A stretch of DNA of 64,000 nt from Pseudoxanthomonas sp. GM95 (GCF_900109775.1 NZ_FOAX01000001.1:682001-746000); one strand, 5' to 3'. Counted from the first letter of the stretch, positions 1-9,768 are shown. Notes: generated by a model from the letters alone, not told the origin. Numbers and translations are program-made.

Positions 1-229
1 CCTGATGGCGCCGCCCACGGTGCTGGGGCCGATGCCGGTGCTGGACGCCGCGCAGGTGCCGGTCTCGATCATCCACGGCTGGGACGACGAACTGATCCCG
101 GCCAAGAACGTGGCCGACTGGGCGCAGGCCCGCCGCGCGCGGCTGCTGCTGGTCGACGACGACCATCGCCTGTCCAACCACGTCGACGCCGCGGCCCAGG
201 CATTTGCCCAGCTGCTGGCCGGGCTCTGA
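1..229 (+). CDS. Alpha/beta hydrolase, C-terminal fragment
   Basis: Only the last 75 or so residues are inside the window; the gene begins upstream of position 1. The fragment reads through GWDDELIP, which fits the loop carrying the catalytic Asp of alpha/beta hydrolases, and ends with DDDHRLSNH, where the catalytic His would lie, followed by a short helix. This matches the C-terminal third of small serine hydrolases of the BioH/YfhR type. The substrate cannot be inferred. It is followed after about 80 bases by rlmKL on the same strand. Confidence 0.75.
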   Translation, partial: LMAPPTVLGPMPVLDAAQVPVSIIHGWDDELIPAKNVADWAQARRARLLLVDDDHRLSNHVDAAAQAFAQLLAGL

Positions 230-311
230 ATTCCAGCGCGGCGCGTGGCGTCGCGCGCTGTCTTTCCCGCTTCCGCACCTGCGGAGGCGATGCATTTCCT
301 AGAGGTTTCAA

Positions 312-2453
312 GTGAAGTTCTACGTTTCCTGCGCCAAGGGCCTGGAGTACCTGCTGGTCGATGAGCTGCTGGCGCTGGGCGCCGCGAAAGCCACGGCCAC
401 CGTCTCGGGCGTGAATGCCGAAGGCACGCTGCACGATGCCCAACGTGCCGTGCTGTGGTCGCGCCTGGCCAGCCGCGTGCTGTGGCCGATCGGCGAGTTC
501 GAGTGCCTGGACCAGGACGCGCTGTACGACGGCGTCTACGCGCTGCCGTGGACGCAGCACCTCACCTCCGAGCACACCCTGGCCGTGGACGCACACGTCT
601 CGGGCGAGGTGATCACCCATGCGCGCTTTGCCGCGCAGCGGGTCAAGGATGCGGTGGTCGATCACCTGCGCACGGCCGGCTTCGAGCGGCCGTCGGTGGA
701 CGTGGACGATCCGGACGTGCGCATCAACTTCTCCCTGCGCAAGGGACGGGCGACGATCTCGATCGACCTGGGCGGCGGTCCGCTGCATCGCCGTGGCTGG
801 CGCCGAGTGCGCAACGATGCGCCGTTGAAGGAAAACCTCGCCGCGGCCGTGCTGATGCGCGCCGGCTGGACCCAGTCCTACGCCGGTGGCGGTGGCCTGC
901 TGGACCCGATGTGCGGCAGCGGCACGCTGCTGATCGAGGGCGTGCTGATGGCCGCCGACGTGGCGCCGGGCCTGCAGCGCCACGGCAGCCTGCCACCGAC
1001 ACGCTGGCTGGGCTTCGACGCGGCGCAGTGGGACAGCCAACGCGAGCAGGCACGCGAGCGCGAAGCCAAGGGTCGTGCCGCACTGCCGGCGCAGGTCGCT
1101 TTCGGCAGCGACATCGATCCGCGTGCGATTGAAGCGGCCCGCGAGAGCGCGCGCGAAGCCGGCGTCGAGCACGTGATCGCGCTGCAGGTCTGCGATGTCG
1201 CCAAGCTGCCGGTGCCGCCGATCCGTCGCGGCGTGGTGGTCTGCAACCCGCCGTATGACGAGCGCCTGGCCGCCGACGCGTCGCTGTATCGCGCGTTGGG
1301 CGATGGGCTGCGCGGCGCGGTGCCGGACTGGCGCGCCAGCCTGCTGTGCGGCAGCGCGGACCTGGCGATGGCCACCGGCCTGCGCGCGCAGAAGAAGTAC
1401 CAGCTGTTCAACGGTGCGATCGAGTGCGCGCTGATCTTCGTCGATCCCATCGCGCCGCCGCAGCGCGTGGTGCCCGATGCGCCGGCCGAGTTGAACGAAG
1501 GCGCGCAGATGGTGGCCAACCGTTTGCGCAAGAACATCAAGAAGTTCAAATCCTGGCGCCAGCGCGAGGACGTGGCCTGCTATCGCGTCTACGACGCCGA
1601 CCTGCCCGAATACGCCGCTGCAGTCGATGTGTACGAGGAAGCCGAAGGCGCGCGCCGCACCTTCCTGCACGTGCAGGAATACGCCGCGCCGGCCAGCATC
1701 CCCGAGGCCGATACGCTGCGTCGTCTCAACGAACTGCTGGCTGCCGTGCGCAGCGTGTTCGCCGTGCCGCACGAGCAGGTGGCGATCAAGTCGCGCGCGC
1801 GCGGCAAGGGCGGCAGCAAGTACGGCCGCATGGGCGCGGGCAGCGAAGTGATCGTGGTGCGCGAGCACGGTGCGCGCTTGCGCGTGAACCTGTTCGATTA
1901 CCTCGATACCGGGCTGTTCCTCGACCATCGTCCGCTACGCGGGCAGATGGCGGCGCAGGCGCGCGGCCGGCGTTTCCTCAATCTCTTCAGCTACACCGGC
2001 GTGGCCAGCGTGGAAGCGGCGGTGGCCGGTGCGGCCAGCACCACCAGCGTCGATCTGTCGGGCACGTATCTGCAGTGGTGCCAGGACAACCTGCAGGAGA
2101 ACGGCCTGGGCGGCCAGCAGCACCAGCTGGTGCAGGCCGACACGCTGGCCTGGCTGGAAGCCGACCGTGGCCAGTACGACCTGATCTTCTGCGACCCGCC
2201 GACGTTCTCCAACTCGGCGCGCGCGGACGACTTCGACATCCAGCGCGACCACGTGCGCCTGCTGCGCTCCTGCATCGCGCGGCTGTCGCAGGGCGGGGTG
2301 CTGTATTTCTCCAACAACTTCCGGCGCTTCAAGCTGGATGCGCAGGGCGTGGCCGAATTCGCCGTGTGCGAGGAAATCAGCCCGCAGACCATCGGTCCGG
2401 ATTTCGAACGCAATGCGCGCATCCACAAGGCCTGGCGCCTGACCCGGGCGTGA
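312..2453 (+). CDS. rlmKL: Bifunctional 23S rRNA methyltransferase RlmKL
   Basis: A 713-residue fusion of two Rossmann methyltransferases that modify 23S rRNA in the large subunit: RlmL makes m2G2445 and RlmK makes m7G2069 (E. coli numbering). An N-terminal THUMP region (about residues 45-155) precedes the RlmL domain, which has the SAM-binding DPMCGSG near residue 197 and the NPPY catalytic motif near 311. The RlmK domain carries DPPTFSNS near 626. Length is typical of the gammaproteobacterial fusion. The start is GTG, chosen because AGAGG at 301-305 lies six bases upstream. The gene is convergent with the EamA transporter that follows. Confidence 0.96.
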   Translation: MKFYVSCAKGLEYLLVDELLALGAAKATATVSGVNAEGTLHDAQRAVLWSRLASRVLWPIGEFECLDQDALYDGVYALPWTQHLTSEHTLAVDAHVSGEVITHARFAAQRVKDAVVDHLRTAGFERPSVDVDDPDVRINFSLRKGRATISIDLGGGPLHRRGWRRVRNDAPLKENLAAAVLMRAGWTQSYAGGGGLLDPMCGSGTLLIEGVLMAADVAPGLQRHGSLPPTRWLGFDAAQWDSQREQAREREAKGRAALPAQVAFGSDIDPRAIEAARESAREAGVEHVIALQVCDVAKLPVPPIRRGVVVCNPPYDERLAADASLYRALGDGLRGAVPDWRASLLCGSADLAMATGLRAQKKYQLFNGAIECALIFVDPIAPPQRVVPDAPAELNEGAQMVANRLRKNIKKFKSWRQREDVACYRVYDADLPEYAAAVDVYEEAEGARRTFLHVQEYAAPASIPEADTLRRLNELLAAVRSVFAVPHEQVAIKSRARGKGGSKYGRMGAGSEVIVVREHGARLRVNLFDYLDTGLFLDHRPLRGQMAAQARGRRFLNLFSYTGVASVEAAVAGAASTTSVDLSGTYLQWCQDNLQENGLGGQQHQLVQADTLAWLEADRGQYDLIFCDPPTFSNSARADDFDIQRDHVRLLRSCIARLSQGGVLYFSNNFRRFKLDAQGVAEFAVCEEISPQTIGPDFERNARIHKAWRLTRA

Positions 2454-2488
2454 TCTAGGCGGGCATGAGCTGACCCGGGCATGGTCGG

Positions 2489-3352
2489 CTAGCGCGCGAA
2501 CCTGCGCGCGCCCGCCACGCAGGCCACGGCGCCGGCCATGACCCACAGCATGGTGGCGCTGACCGGCTCGTGCAGCAGTCCGGCGGCCAGCGCCAGGCCG
2601 AGGAAGGGCTGCAGCAGCTGGATCTGTCCGACCGCGGCGATGCCGCCCTGGGCCAGGCCGCGGTACCAGAAGATGAAGCCGATCAGCATGCTGAAAAGCG
2701 ACACGTAGGCTAGGCCCAGCCAGGCTGCCGCAGGCACCGGCGCGAAGCTGTCCGGGCGCGACAGCCAGGCGATGGGCAGCATCAACGGCAGGGCCAGGTC
2801 CAGCGCCCAGCTGATCACCTGCCAGCCGCCGAGCTGGCGCGACAGGCGCGCGCCTTCGGCATAGCCCAGCCCGCAGACCAGCACCGCGGCCAGCATCAGC
2901 AGGTCGCCGGTGGCCGAGGCCTGCAGGCCGCCCATCGCCGCGTAGCCGATCACCAGCGCGCTGCCCAGCAACGAGCACGCCCAGAAGCCCGGCCGCGGCC
3001 GTTCGCCCCCGCGCAAGACGCCGAACACGGCCGTGCACAGCGGCAGAATGCCGACGAACACGGTCGAATGGGCTGAGGTCACGTGCTGCAGGGCCAGCGC
3101 GGTCAGCAGTGGAAACCCGATCACCACGCCCAGCGCCACCACCGCCAGGCTGGCCAGCTGACGGCGCTCTGGCCGGGGCTGGCGCAGCAGCATGAGCAGC
3201 GCGATGGCCAGCGCGGCGGCGATGCTGGCGCGGGCACAGGTCAGGAACACGGGGCTGAAACCGGTCACCGCGACGCGAGTCGCCGGGAGCGAGCCGGCGA
3301 AGATCGCCACGCCGATCCCGCCGTTGAGCCAGCCGCGTGTGCTGTTGTCCAT
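2489..3352 (-). CDS. EamA/DMT-family transporter
   Basis: A 287-residue hydrophobic protein with about ten predicted membrane helices in two repeated halves, the layout of drug/metabolite (DMT, EamA) permeases. Such proteins usually export amino acids or other small metabolites at the inner membrane; the substrate is not evident. It is transcribed divergently from a MocR-type regulator 118 bases away, a pairing in which the regulator often controls the transporter. A TACAA direct repeat in the shared intergenic region (3413-3429) is a candidate control site. Confidence 0.85.
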   Translation of the reverse strand: MDNSTRGWLNGGIGVAIFAGSLPATRVAVTGFSPVFLTCARASIAAALAIALLMLLRQPRPERRQLASLAVVALGVVIGFPLLTALALQHVTSAHSTVFVGILPLCTAVFGVLRGGERPRPGFWACSLLGSALVIGYAAMGGLQASATGDLLMLAAVLVCGLGYAEGARLSRQLGGWQVISWALDLALPLMLPIAWLSRPDSFAPVPAAAWLGLAYVSLFSMLIGFIFWYRGLAQGGIAAVGQIQLLQPFLGLALAAGLLHEPVSATMLWVMAGAVACVAGARRFAR

Positions 3353-3412
3353 CGTGTTGTTCTGCCTGGGTAGGGGCAGGCCAGTAGGCCTGCGCCGGGC
3401 TGCGCATCCTAG

Positions 3413-3429
3413 TTACAACCCAATACAAT
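3413..3429. promoter_or_regulatory. Candidate MocR operator in a divergent promoter
   Basis: TACAA occurs twice, at 3414-3418 and 3424-3428, exactly one helical turn apart, inside the 118-base gap between the EamA transporter and the MocR regulator. The second copy forms TACAAT (3424-3429), which could serve as a -10 hexamer for the regulator gene. Direct repeats one turn apart are usual for MocR operators. Binding is inferred, not shown. Confidence 0.4.
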
Positions 3430-3470
3430 CTGGCTGAACTGTTTTCTTGATTGGCCAGTACGGTGACGGC

Positions 3471-4859
3471 ATGACGCGCAATGGAACCCGGATCGAACTG
3501 GTGATCGACGCCGTGAGGCAGGGCATCGCCTCGCGCGCACATCCGCCTGGCGCGCGGTTGCCTTCAGTCCGCCAGCAGGCCGGTCGGCTGGGCGTGTCGG
3601 TGTCCACGGTGGTTGAGGCTTACGAACGTCTGGCGGCCGAAGGCCTGGTGCAGCCGAGGGCGGGCTCGGGCTTCTACGTGCAGGGCGCGGTGGCGCCTCT
3701 GGCGCTGTCCGGGCTGGCGCCGCGGCTGGATCGACAGGTCGATCCGCTGTGGCTGTCGCGGCAATCGCTGGAAGCCGACGCCGAGGTGCTCAAGCCCGGC
3801 TGCGGCTGGCTGCCGCCGACGTGGATGCCCGAGGCCAGCATGCGCCGGGCGCTGCGCCAGATCGCGCGCGGCGATGCCAGCGCGCTGTGCGATTACGGCA
3901 GTCCGCTGGGCCTGTCGGCGCTGCGCGTGCTGCTGGCGCGACGCATGGCCGGCGCGGGGATTGCCGCCCAGCCCGAGCAGGTGCTGCTGGTCGAATCGGG
4001 CACCCAGGCCGTCGACCTGGTCTGCCGCTTCCTGCTGGAGCCGGGCGACACGGTGCTGGTCGACGATCCCTGCTATTTCAATTTCCATGCGCTGCTGCGC
4101 GCGCATCGGGTCAAGGTGGTCGGCGTGCCATACACGCCGGAAGGGCCGGATCTGGAGGCCTTCGCCGAGGTGCTGCGCGCCCAGGCGCCGCGGCTGTACA
4201 TCACCAATTCCGGCCTGCACAACCCGACCGGCGCCACGCTGTCGCCGCGGGTCGCGCACCAGGTGCTGAAGTTGGCCGAGCAGGCGGGAATGCGGATCGT
4301 GGAGGACGACATCTTCGCCGACTTCGAGACCACGCCCGCGCCGCGGCTGGCCGCGTTCGACGGGCTGTCGCAGGTCATCCACGTCGGCAGCTTTTCCAAG
4401 ACGCTGTCCGCGGCGATGCGTTGCGGCTACATCGCCGCGCGGGCCGACTGGATCGAGGACTTGACCGACCTGCGCATCGCCACCAGCTTCGGCGGCGGAC
4501 GGCTGGCTTCGGAGGTGCTGCTGGCCGTGCTCACCGATGGCGGCTATCGGCGCCATGTCGAGGGCCTGCGCGCGCGACTGGCGATCGAGATGCGCCGTGT
4601 GATCGAGCGGCTGGCGCCACTGGGCATCACGCCGTGGCATGTGCCTTCGGCGGGCATGTTCGTCTGGTGCCGGTTGCCCGAGGGCGTGCAGGCCACGCCG
4701 CTGTCGCAGCATTGCCTGGCCCGCGGCGTGGTGCTGGCGCCGGGCAATGCCTTCAGCCCGGGGCAGCGGGGCGGCGACTTCCTGCGCTTCAACGTGGCCC
4801 AGTGCAGTGCGCCGCGGATCTTCGAAGTGCTGGCCGACGGGCTGGCCCGGCAGCGCTGA
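3471..4859 (+). CDS. MocR-family transcriptional regulator (GntR HTH + aminotransferase fold)
   Basis: A 462-residue chimeric regulator. Residues about 1-70 form a GntR winged helix (RLPSVRQQAGRLGVS, then EAYERLAAEGLV and AGSGFYV). The remainder is a fold-type I aminotransferase domain that binds PLP, with the Schiff-base lysine in GSFSKTL at about residue 310 and NSGLHNPTG upstream of it. MocR proteins sense PLP or amino-compound adducts and usually regulate a neighbouring transporter or enzyme gene, here probably the divergent EamA permease. A TTG 24 bases upstream is also in frame, but the ATG with GGTGA in front is the better start. Confidence 0.9.
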   Translation: MTRNGTRIELVIDAVRQGIASRAHPPGARLPSVRQQAGRLGVSVSTVVEAYERLAAEGLVQPRAGSGFYVQGAVAPLALSGLAPRLDRQVDPLWLSRQSLEADAEVLKPGCGWLPPTWMPEASMRRALRQIARGDASALCDYGSPLGLSALRVLLARRMAGAGIAAQPEQVLLVESGTQAVDLVCRFLLEPGDTVLVDDPCYFNFHALLRAHRVKVVGVPYTPEGPDLEAFAEVLRAQAPRLYITNSGLHNPTGATLSPRVAHQVLKLAEQAGMRIVEDDIFADFETTPAPRLAAFDGLSQVIHVGSFSKTLSAAMRCGYIAARADWIEDLTDLRIATSFGGGRLASEVLLAVLTDGGYRRHVEGLRARLAIEMRRVIERLAPLGITPWHVPSAGMFVWCRLPEGVQATPLSQHCLARGVVLAPGNAFSPGQRGGDFLRFNVAQCSAPRIFEVLADGLARQR

Positions 4860-4967
4860 CGCCGCCCCTGGCGGAAAACAGCATCCGCCGGGCGCATCAC
4901 TGCGACTGCGCACAGGCGGGGTGGGGCCGGTATGGTGTCCGGCCGTTTTTTCGAACCTGCCCGCGCC

Positions 4968-6239
4968 ATGTCCAGCCACGCCGTCCCCACCCGCAACGAT
5001 GCCAAGGTCCTGGGCCTGTCGGCGCTGGGCGGTGCGCTGGAGTTCTACGACTTCGTGGTCTTCGTCTTCTTCGCCAAGACCCTGGGGGCGCTGTTCTTCC
5101 CGGCCGACATCCCGGGCTGGCTGGCCCAGCTGCAGGTGTTCGGGATCTTCGCCGCCGGCTATCTGGTACGGCCGATCGGCGGAGTGGTGATGGCGCACTT
5201 CGGCGACCGCATCGGGCGCAAGCGCCTGTTTGCCTTCAGCGTGTTCCTGATGGCGCTGCCGACGCTGTGCATCGGCCTGCTGCCGACCTACGCCCACGTC
5301 GGCGTGCTGGCGCCGCTGCTGCTGCTGTTCCTGCGCCTGCTGCAGGGGCTGGCGATCGGTGGCGAGATGCCCGGCGCCTGGGTGTTCGTGGCCGAGCACG
5401 CGCCGCCCAGGAAGGTCGGCTTCGCCGTGGCCAGCCTGTCGGCCGGCATCAACGTCGGCACCCTGATGGGCTCGCTGATGGCCTCGGCGATGGCGCACTT
5501 CTTCACCCCGGCCGAGCTGGTCGACCATGCGTGGCGCATTCCGTTTTTGATCGGCGGGGTGTTCGGTTTCATCTCGGTGTGGCTGCGGCGCTGGCTGGAC
5601 GAGACGCCGGTGTTCGCCCAGATCCGCGAGCGCCGCACGCTGTCGCGCCTGCCGATCAAGGACGTCCTGCGCGACTACCGCGGCGGCGTGCTGGTGTCGA
5701 TGTGCGTGACGTGGGTGCTGACCGCCGGGATCGTGGTGGTGATCCTGATGACGCCGACGCTGATCCAGACCTCGTTCGGCATCGCTCCGGCGCTGGCCAG
5801 CGAAGGCAACGTGCTGGCCGCGGTGTGCCTGGTGATCGGCTGCCTGTGGACGGGAATCCTGAGCGATCGTATCGGCCGTGCGCCGGCACTACTGGTGGCC
5901 TCGCTGTCGCTGCTGGTCGGCGTGTACCTGCTGTACTTCGACCTGGCCAACGGCGGCCGCCACTTCCTGCCGCTGTACGCGCTGGCGGGGTTCACCGCGG
6001 GCGTGGCGGGCGTGACCCCGGCCGTGATGACGGCTTCGTTCCCGGCGACGGTGCGCTACACCGGCCTGGCGCTGTCCTACAACCTAGCCTATGCGATCGC
6101 CGGCGCGGTGACACCGCCGCTGATCGGTTATCTCGCCGCGCGCGTGGGCGCAATGGCGCCGGCGCACTACGTGGCCGCCGTGGCGCTGGTCAACGCCGGC
6201 CTGGCGATCTACCTGTGGAAGCGCCCCGCAGTCGAATGA
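4968..6239 (+). CDS. MHS-type MFS transporter, copy 1
   Basis: A 423-residue major facilitator protein with twelve predicted helices. GGALEFYDF in the first helix and GDRIGRKR in loop 2-3 are signatures of the metabolite:H+ symporter (MHS) group, which includes citrate, proline/betaine and shikimate importers. The substrate is not identifiable. Start: an ATG at 4932 is also in frame, but the ATG at 4968 gives the same length and N-terminus as the tandem paralogue at 6309. The 69-base gap between the two shows no terminator, so they may be co-transcribed. Confidence 0.88.
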   Translation: MSSHAVPTRNDAKVLGLSALGGALEFYDFVVFVFFAKTLGALFFPADIPGWLAQLQVFGIFAAGYLVRPIGGVVMAHFGDRIGRKRLFAFSVFLMALPTLCIGLLPTYAHVGVLAPLLLLFLRLLQGLAIGGEMPGAWVFVAEHAPPRKVGFAVASLSAGINVGTLMGSLMASAMAHFFTPAELVDHAWRIPFLIGGVFGFISVWLRRWLDETPVFAQIRERRTLSRLPIKDVLRDYRGGVLVSMCVTWVLTAGIVVVILMTPTLIQTSFGIAPALASEGNVLAAVCLVIGCLWTGILSDRIGRAPALLVASLSLLVGVYLLYFDLANGGRHFLPLYALAGFTAGVAGVTPAVMTASFPATVRYTGLALSYNLAYAIAGAVTPPLIGYLAARVGAMAPAHYVAAVALVNAGLAIYLWKRPAVE

Positions 6240-6308
6240 ACCGGCACGCGCATCCGGGCAGCCAGCCCGCTATCGTGTGCCGCCTTTTGTCCTGACCGCG
6301 TTCCTGCC

Positions 6309-7580
6309 ATGCCCACCGCCGCAACGCCGCTCCGCAACGATGCCAAGGTCCTGTCGCTGTCCGCGCTGGGCGGGGCGCTGGAGTTCTACGACTTCGTGGT
6401 CTTCGTGTTTTTCGCCAAGACCCTGGGCGCGCTGTTCTTCCCGGCGGACATGCCGGCCTGGCTGCAGCAGCTGCAGACTTTTGCGATCTTCGCCGCGGGT
6501 TACCTGGTGCGGCCGATCGGCGGCGTGCTGATGGCGCATTTCGGCGATCGCATCGGCCGCAAGCGGCTGTTCGCCTTCAGCGTGTTCCTGATGGCCGTGC
6601 CGACGCTGTGCATCGGCCTGTTGCCGACCTACGCGCAGATCGGCATCGCCGCGCCGCTGCTGCTCTTGCTGATGCGGCTGACGCAGGGCCTGGCGATCGG
6701 CGGCGAGATGCCGGGCGCCTGGGTGTTCGTGGCCGAACACGCGCCGGCCAACAAGGTGGGCTTTGCGATCGGCACGCTGTCGGCGGGCCTCAGCCTGGGC
6801 CTGCTGCTCGGCGCGCTGGTGGCCTCGGCGATGGCGCACTGGTTCACACCGGCGCAGCTGCTGGATCACGCGTGGCGCCTGCCGTTCCTGATCGGCGGCG
6901 TCTTCGGCCTGATCTCGGTGTGGCTGCGCCGCTGGCTGGACGAAACGCCGGTGTTCGCCCAAATGCGCGAGCGCAAGGCGCTGGCGACGCTGCCGATCCG
7001 CGATGTGCTGCGCGACCACCGCGCCGGCGTGCTGGTGTCGATGGGCGCCACCTGGGCGCTGACCGCGGCGATCGTGGTGGTGATCCTGATGACGCCGACG
7101 CTGGTGCAGTCCTCGTTCGGCATCGCGCCGGCGCTGGCCAGCGAAGGTAGCGTGTTGGCCTCGATCTGCCTGATCGCCGGCTGCCTGTGGACCGGCATGC
7201 TCTCCGACCGGATCGGCCGCGCGCCGGCGCTGCTGGTGTCTTCGCTGGCGCTGATGGTCGGCGTCTACCTGCTGTACCTCGACCTGGCCAACGGCGGCCG
7301 GTATTTCCTGCCGCTCTACGCGCTGGCCGGGTTCACCGCTGGCGTGTCGGGCGTGGCGCCGGGCGTGATGACCGCGGCGTTTCCGGCGCCGGTGCGCTTC
7401 ACCGGGCTGGCGCTGGGTTACAACGCCGCCTATGCGATTGCCGGTGCGCTGACGCCGCCGCTGATCGCGTACCTGGCCGCGCGGGTGGGCGCGATGGCGC
7501 CGGCGCATTACGTGGCGGTGGTGGCGCTGGTCAACGTCGGCCTGGCGATCTACCTGTGGAAGCGCCCCGCGGCCGAGTGA
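6309..7580 (+). CDS. MHS-type MFS transporter, copy 2 (tandem paralogue)
   Basis: A second 423-residue MHS-type symporter, exactly as long as the preceding gene and very similar along its whole length; from the shared NDAKVL motif onward only scattered residues differ. It keeps GGALEFYDF, GDRIGRKR and the LRRWLDETPVF motif after the sixth helix. This is a tandem gene duplication. The scattered changes in membrane helices could reflect divergence in substrate. Its stop codon lies one base from the stop of the convergent DHA2 exporter, so no dedicated terminator fits between them. Confidence 0.88.
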   Translation: MPTAATPLRNDAKVLSLSALGGALEFYDFVVFVFFAKTLGALFFPADMPAWLQQLQTFAIFAAGYLVRPIGGVLMAHFGDRIGRKRLFAFSVFLMAVPTLCIGLLPTYAQIGIAAPLLLLLMRLTQGLAIGGEMPGAWVFVAEHAPANKVGFAIGTLSAGLSLGLLLGALVASAMAHWFTPAQLLDHAWRLPFLIGGVFGLISVWLRRWLDETPVFAQMRERKALATLPIRDVLRDHRAGVLVSMGATWALTAAIVVVILMTPTLVQSSFGIAPALASEGSVLASICLIAGCLWTGMLSDRIGRAPALLVSSLALMVGVYLLYLDLANGGRYFLPLYALAGFTAGVSGVAPGVMTAAFPAPVRFTGLALGYNAAYAIAGALTPPLIAYLAARVGAMAPAHYVAVVALVNVGLAIYLWKRPAAE

Positions 7581-7581
7581 A

Positions 7582-9039
7582 TCAGGCCGCCTTGACCCGG
7601 CGATGCCCGGAGAGTTCGGCGCCCACGTCGTGGGTGAACTTCAGGTGCCACCAGGTCGAGGACAGCGACACCAGCGTGACCACGATGAAGGCCACAGAGA
7701 AGTCGCCCAGCTGCGGCGTCGGATCGTCGCCGAAGGAGATCGCCGCCTTCAGCACCAGCGCGCCCACGCACACGCCCACTGACAGCATCAGCTGCTGCAG
7801 CGTGGTGTAGAGGCTGGAGGCGTTGCTCATGCGGCGGGTCGGCACGGCCTCGTAGGCCACCGTGTTGTAGGCGGCGAACTGGAACGACATGAACGCCCCG
7901 CAGCACACCAGCAGCACGAACATCAGCGCGTCCGGCCAGCCCGGCCGGAAGAACGCGCACACCGCATAGCCCAGGCTGGCCAGCACGCCGTTGCCGATGA
8001 GCCCGCGGCGATAGCCGACCCGGCGCAGCAGGAACGGCGTCATCAGGCGCATCAGCAGCGCGCCGAGCGCGGTCGCCAATACCAGCCGGCCGGCATGCGC
8101 GGCGCTGTAGCCGAAGCCCAGCTGGAACAGCAGCGGCAGCAGGAACGGATGCGCGCCCTGGGTGACGCGCATCACCGAGCCGCCCATCACCGACAGCCGG
8201 AACGAATCGATCTTCATCAGGCTCAGGTCCAGCAGCGGCGCCGGATGCCGGCGCGCATGCCACACATAGCCGAACGCCGCCGCCAGGCTGACGCCCATCA
8301 GCGCCACCGCCGTGGCCAGCCCGTCGTGCTGGCTGACCATCTCCAGGCCGAACAGCCCGCACCCCAGGCACAGCCCGCACAGCACGAAGCCCAGCAGGTC
8401 GAACGGGGTCGGGTGGTCGGCCGCCTCGATGTAGGGGATGTACCTGCGCACCAGCACGAAGCCCATCAGCCCGATCGGGATGTTGATGTAGAAGATCCAG
8501 TGCCAGGTCCAGTAGGTCACCAGCAGGCCGCCCAGCGGCGGGCCCAACAGCGGACCCAGGAAGGCCGGCACCAGGGTCCAGGACATGGCCGAGACCAGGT
8601 TCTTGCGCTCGACCACGCGCAGCAGGATCAGCCGGCCCAGCGGCGCCATCATCGAGCCACCGGCGCCCTGCAGCAGCCGCGCGAACACCATCATCGGCAG
8701 GCTGTTGGCCAGTGAGCACAGCACCGAGCCGGCGATGAACACCACGATCGAGGCGCTGAACACCCGGCGTGCACCGTAGCGGTCGGCCATCGCGCCCGAA
8801 GCCGGGATGCCGATCGCCAGCGCCAGCAGGTAGCTGGTCATGGCGATGCTCATCTCCGGCGCGCTGGCGCCGAAATCGCGGGCCATGGCCGGCAGTGCGG
8901 TCGCCAGCACGGTGGCATCCAGCTGCTCCATGAAGATCGCGCAGGCGATGATCAGCGACACCAGCCGGTAGTCCGGCATCTTTTTCTTCGGCGCGGGCGA
9001 GGCCGGGAGATCGGCCAGCGCCTGTGGGGCAGCAGTCAC
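7582..9039 (-). CDS. DHA2-family MFS drug exporter (EmrB-like)
   Basis: A 485-residue transporter with about fourteen predicted helices, typical of the DHA2 (EmrB/QacA) drug:H+ antiporter group. MEQLDATVLATALP in the first helix matches the family signature around the essential Asp, and a motif C-like segment (VPAFLGPLLGPPLGG) lies in the fifth helix. No membrane-fusion partner gene is next to it. The GTG at 9039 was chosen over an upstream frame because AAGGA lies about eleven bases before it and upstream residues look non-coding; the next in-frame ATG would be at MPDYRLVSL. Confidence 0.85.
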   Translation of the reverse strand: MTAAPQALADLPASPAPKKKMPDYRLVSLIIACAIFMEQLDATVLATALPAMARDFGASAPEMSIAMTSYLLALAIGIPASGAMADRYGARRVFSASIVVFIAGSVLCSLANSLPMMVFARLLQGAGGSMMAPLGRLILLRVVERKNLVSAMSWTLVPAFLGPLLGPPLGGLLVTYWTWHWIFYINIPIGLMGFVLVRRYIPYIEAADHPTPFDLLGFVLCGLCLGCGLFGLEMVSQHDGLATAVALMGVSLAAAFGYVWHARRHPAPLLDLSLMKIDSFRLSVMGGSVMRVTQGAHPFLLPLLFQLGFGYSAAHAGRLVLATALGALLMRLMTPFLLRRVGYRRGLIGNGVLASLGYAVCAFFRPGWPDALMFVLLVCCGAFMSFQFAAYNTVAYEAVPTRRMSNASSLYTTLQQLMLSVGVCVGALVLKAAISFGDDPTPQLGDFSVAFIVVTLVSLSSTWWHLKFTHDVGAELSGHRRVKAA

Positions 9040-9382
9040 GGTGTTTCGGGTCCTTGCCCTGGCCGCGTGCCGGGACAGGGGCACGAACGGGGGGCCAGGC
9101 GCGAGCAGGGGAGGTGCGCGCAGGATGCCGCACCGCAGCACGGTGAATTATTCGCCCCTTGGAGAGGCCGAGCAAGGCGGCGCCTGCGCTGGAATCCCAC
9201 GATCCGGGCCGTCCTGGCCGCGTTGATCGGGTGGGAGCGCCTGCGGCGGCGCGCGTTCAGCCGGCCGGCACCGAGCAGCGGCGTTGTCTTCCTTCGCCGT
9301 GGAGCCGTCGACGTGCGCCGGCGTTGCGTTGTGAAAACGGTGGTCGAGATGCCCGGTCGACCGCTCGCTCGGGATCGCCCCG
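9040..9382. other. Intergenic region without recognisable gene
   Basis: About 340 bases between the DHA2 exporter start and the 3' end of the NTF2-like gene. Open frames here are short and lack family features. The exporter promoter presumably lies in its first part, but I see no clear -35/-10 pair, repeat or RNA. Confidence 0.5.
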
Positions 9383-9691
9383 CTAGACCACGTCCATCTT
9401 CTGGATCAGGTCCTGCTCTAGGGTGAAGCGATGGCCGACCTGGTCATCGGCCAGCACCGTGCCGGTCAGATCCCGCACGACCTGATGCACGGTCACCTCG
9501 ATCGTGCCGCCGTCCTCCAGCACAAATGCGACGGGCTCGACGTGCGGATCGATCTCGCTCCACTGCTCGGTCCAGTAGGCGCGGACTTCGTCGTGGCCGC
9601 GCACGAAGCCGCCCTTGAACGCACGCGGCCAGGCGACATCGGCCGTCATCAGCGCCAGCGCCGCATCGATGTTGCGGGTATTGAAAGCCAC
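9383..9691 (-). CDS. SnoaL/NTF2-like protein, start codon apparently lost
   Basis: At least 102 residues of a small cone-shaped NTF2/SnoaL-like protein: FNTRNIDAALALM, FKGGFVRGHDEVRAYW and a VVRDLTGTVL strand are typical of stress- or cofactor-associated members with no fixed function. The homologous reading frame continues upstream of the GTG at 9691 through SAPTDAQIALLR, a normal N-terminus for this family. It has no ATG, GTG or TTG there: ATA occupies the expected start (9737-9739), with AAGGA correctly spaced before it. Either the gene is silenced, or a truncated protein starts at GTG 9691. Upstream lies an aminopeptidase scar. Confidence 0.55.
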   Translation of the reverse strand: MAFNTRNIDAALALMTADVAWPRAFKGGFVRGHDEVRAYWTEQWSEIDPHVEPVAFVLEDGGTIEVTVHQVVRDLTGTVLADDQVGHRFTLEQDLIQKMDVV

Positions 9692-9768
9692 ATAGGGGGC
9701 GCGCAGCAGCGCGATCTGGGCGTCGGTCGGGGCGGATATGTGGATTTCCTTGGGTGGTGAGGCCTTTT

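Noticed and set aside
69..1928. A 619-codon open frame antisense to rlmKL
   Set aside because: It is a by-product of GC-rich codons on the other strand: composition is Arg/Ala/His-rich, there is no family match, and rlmKL on the plus strand is complete with all motifs.
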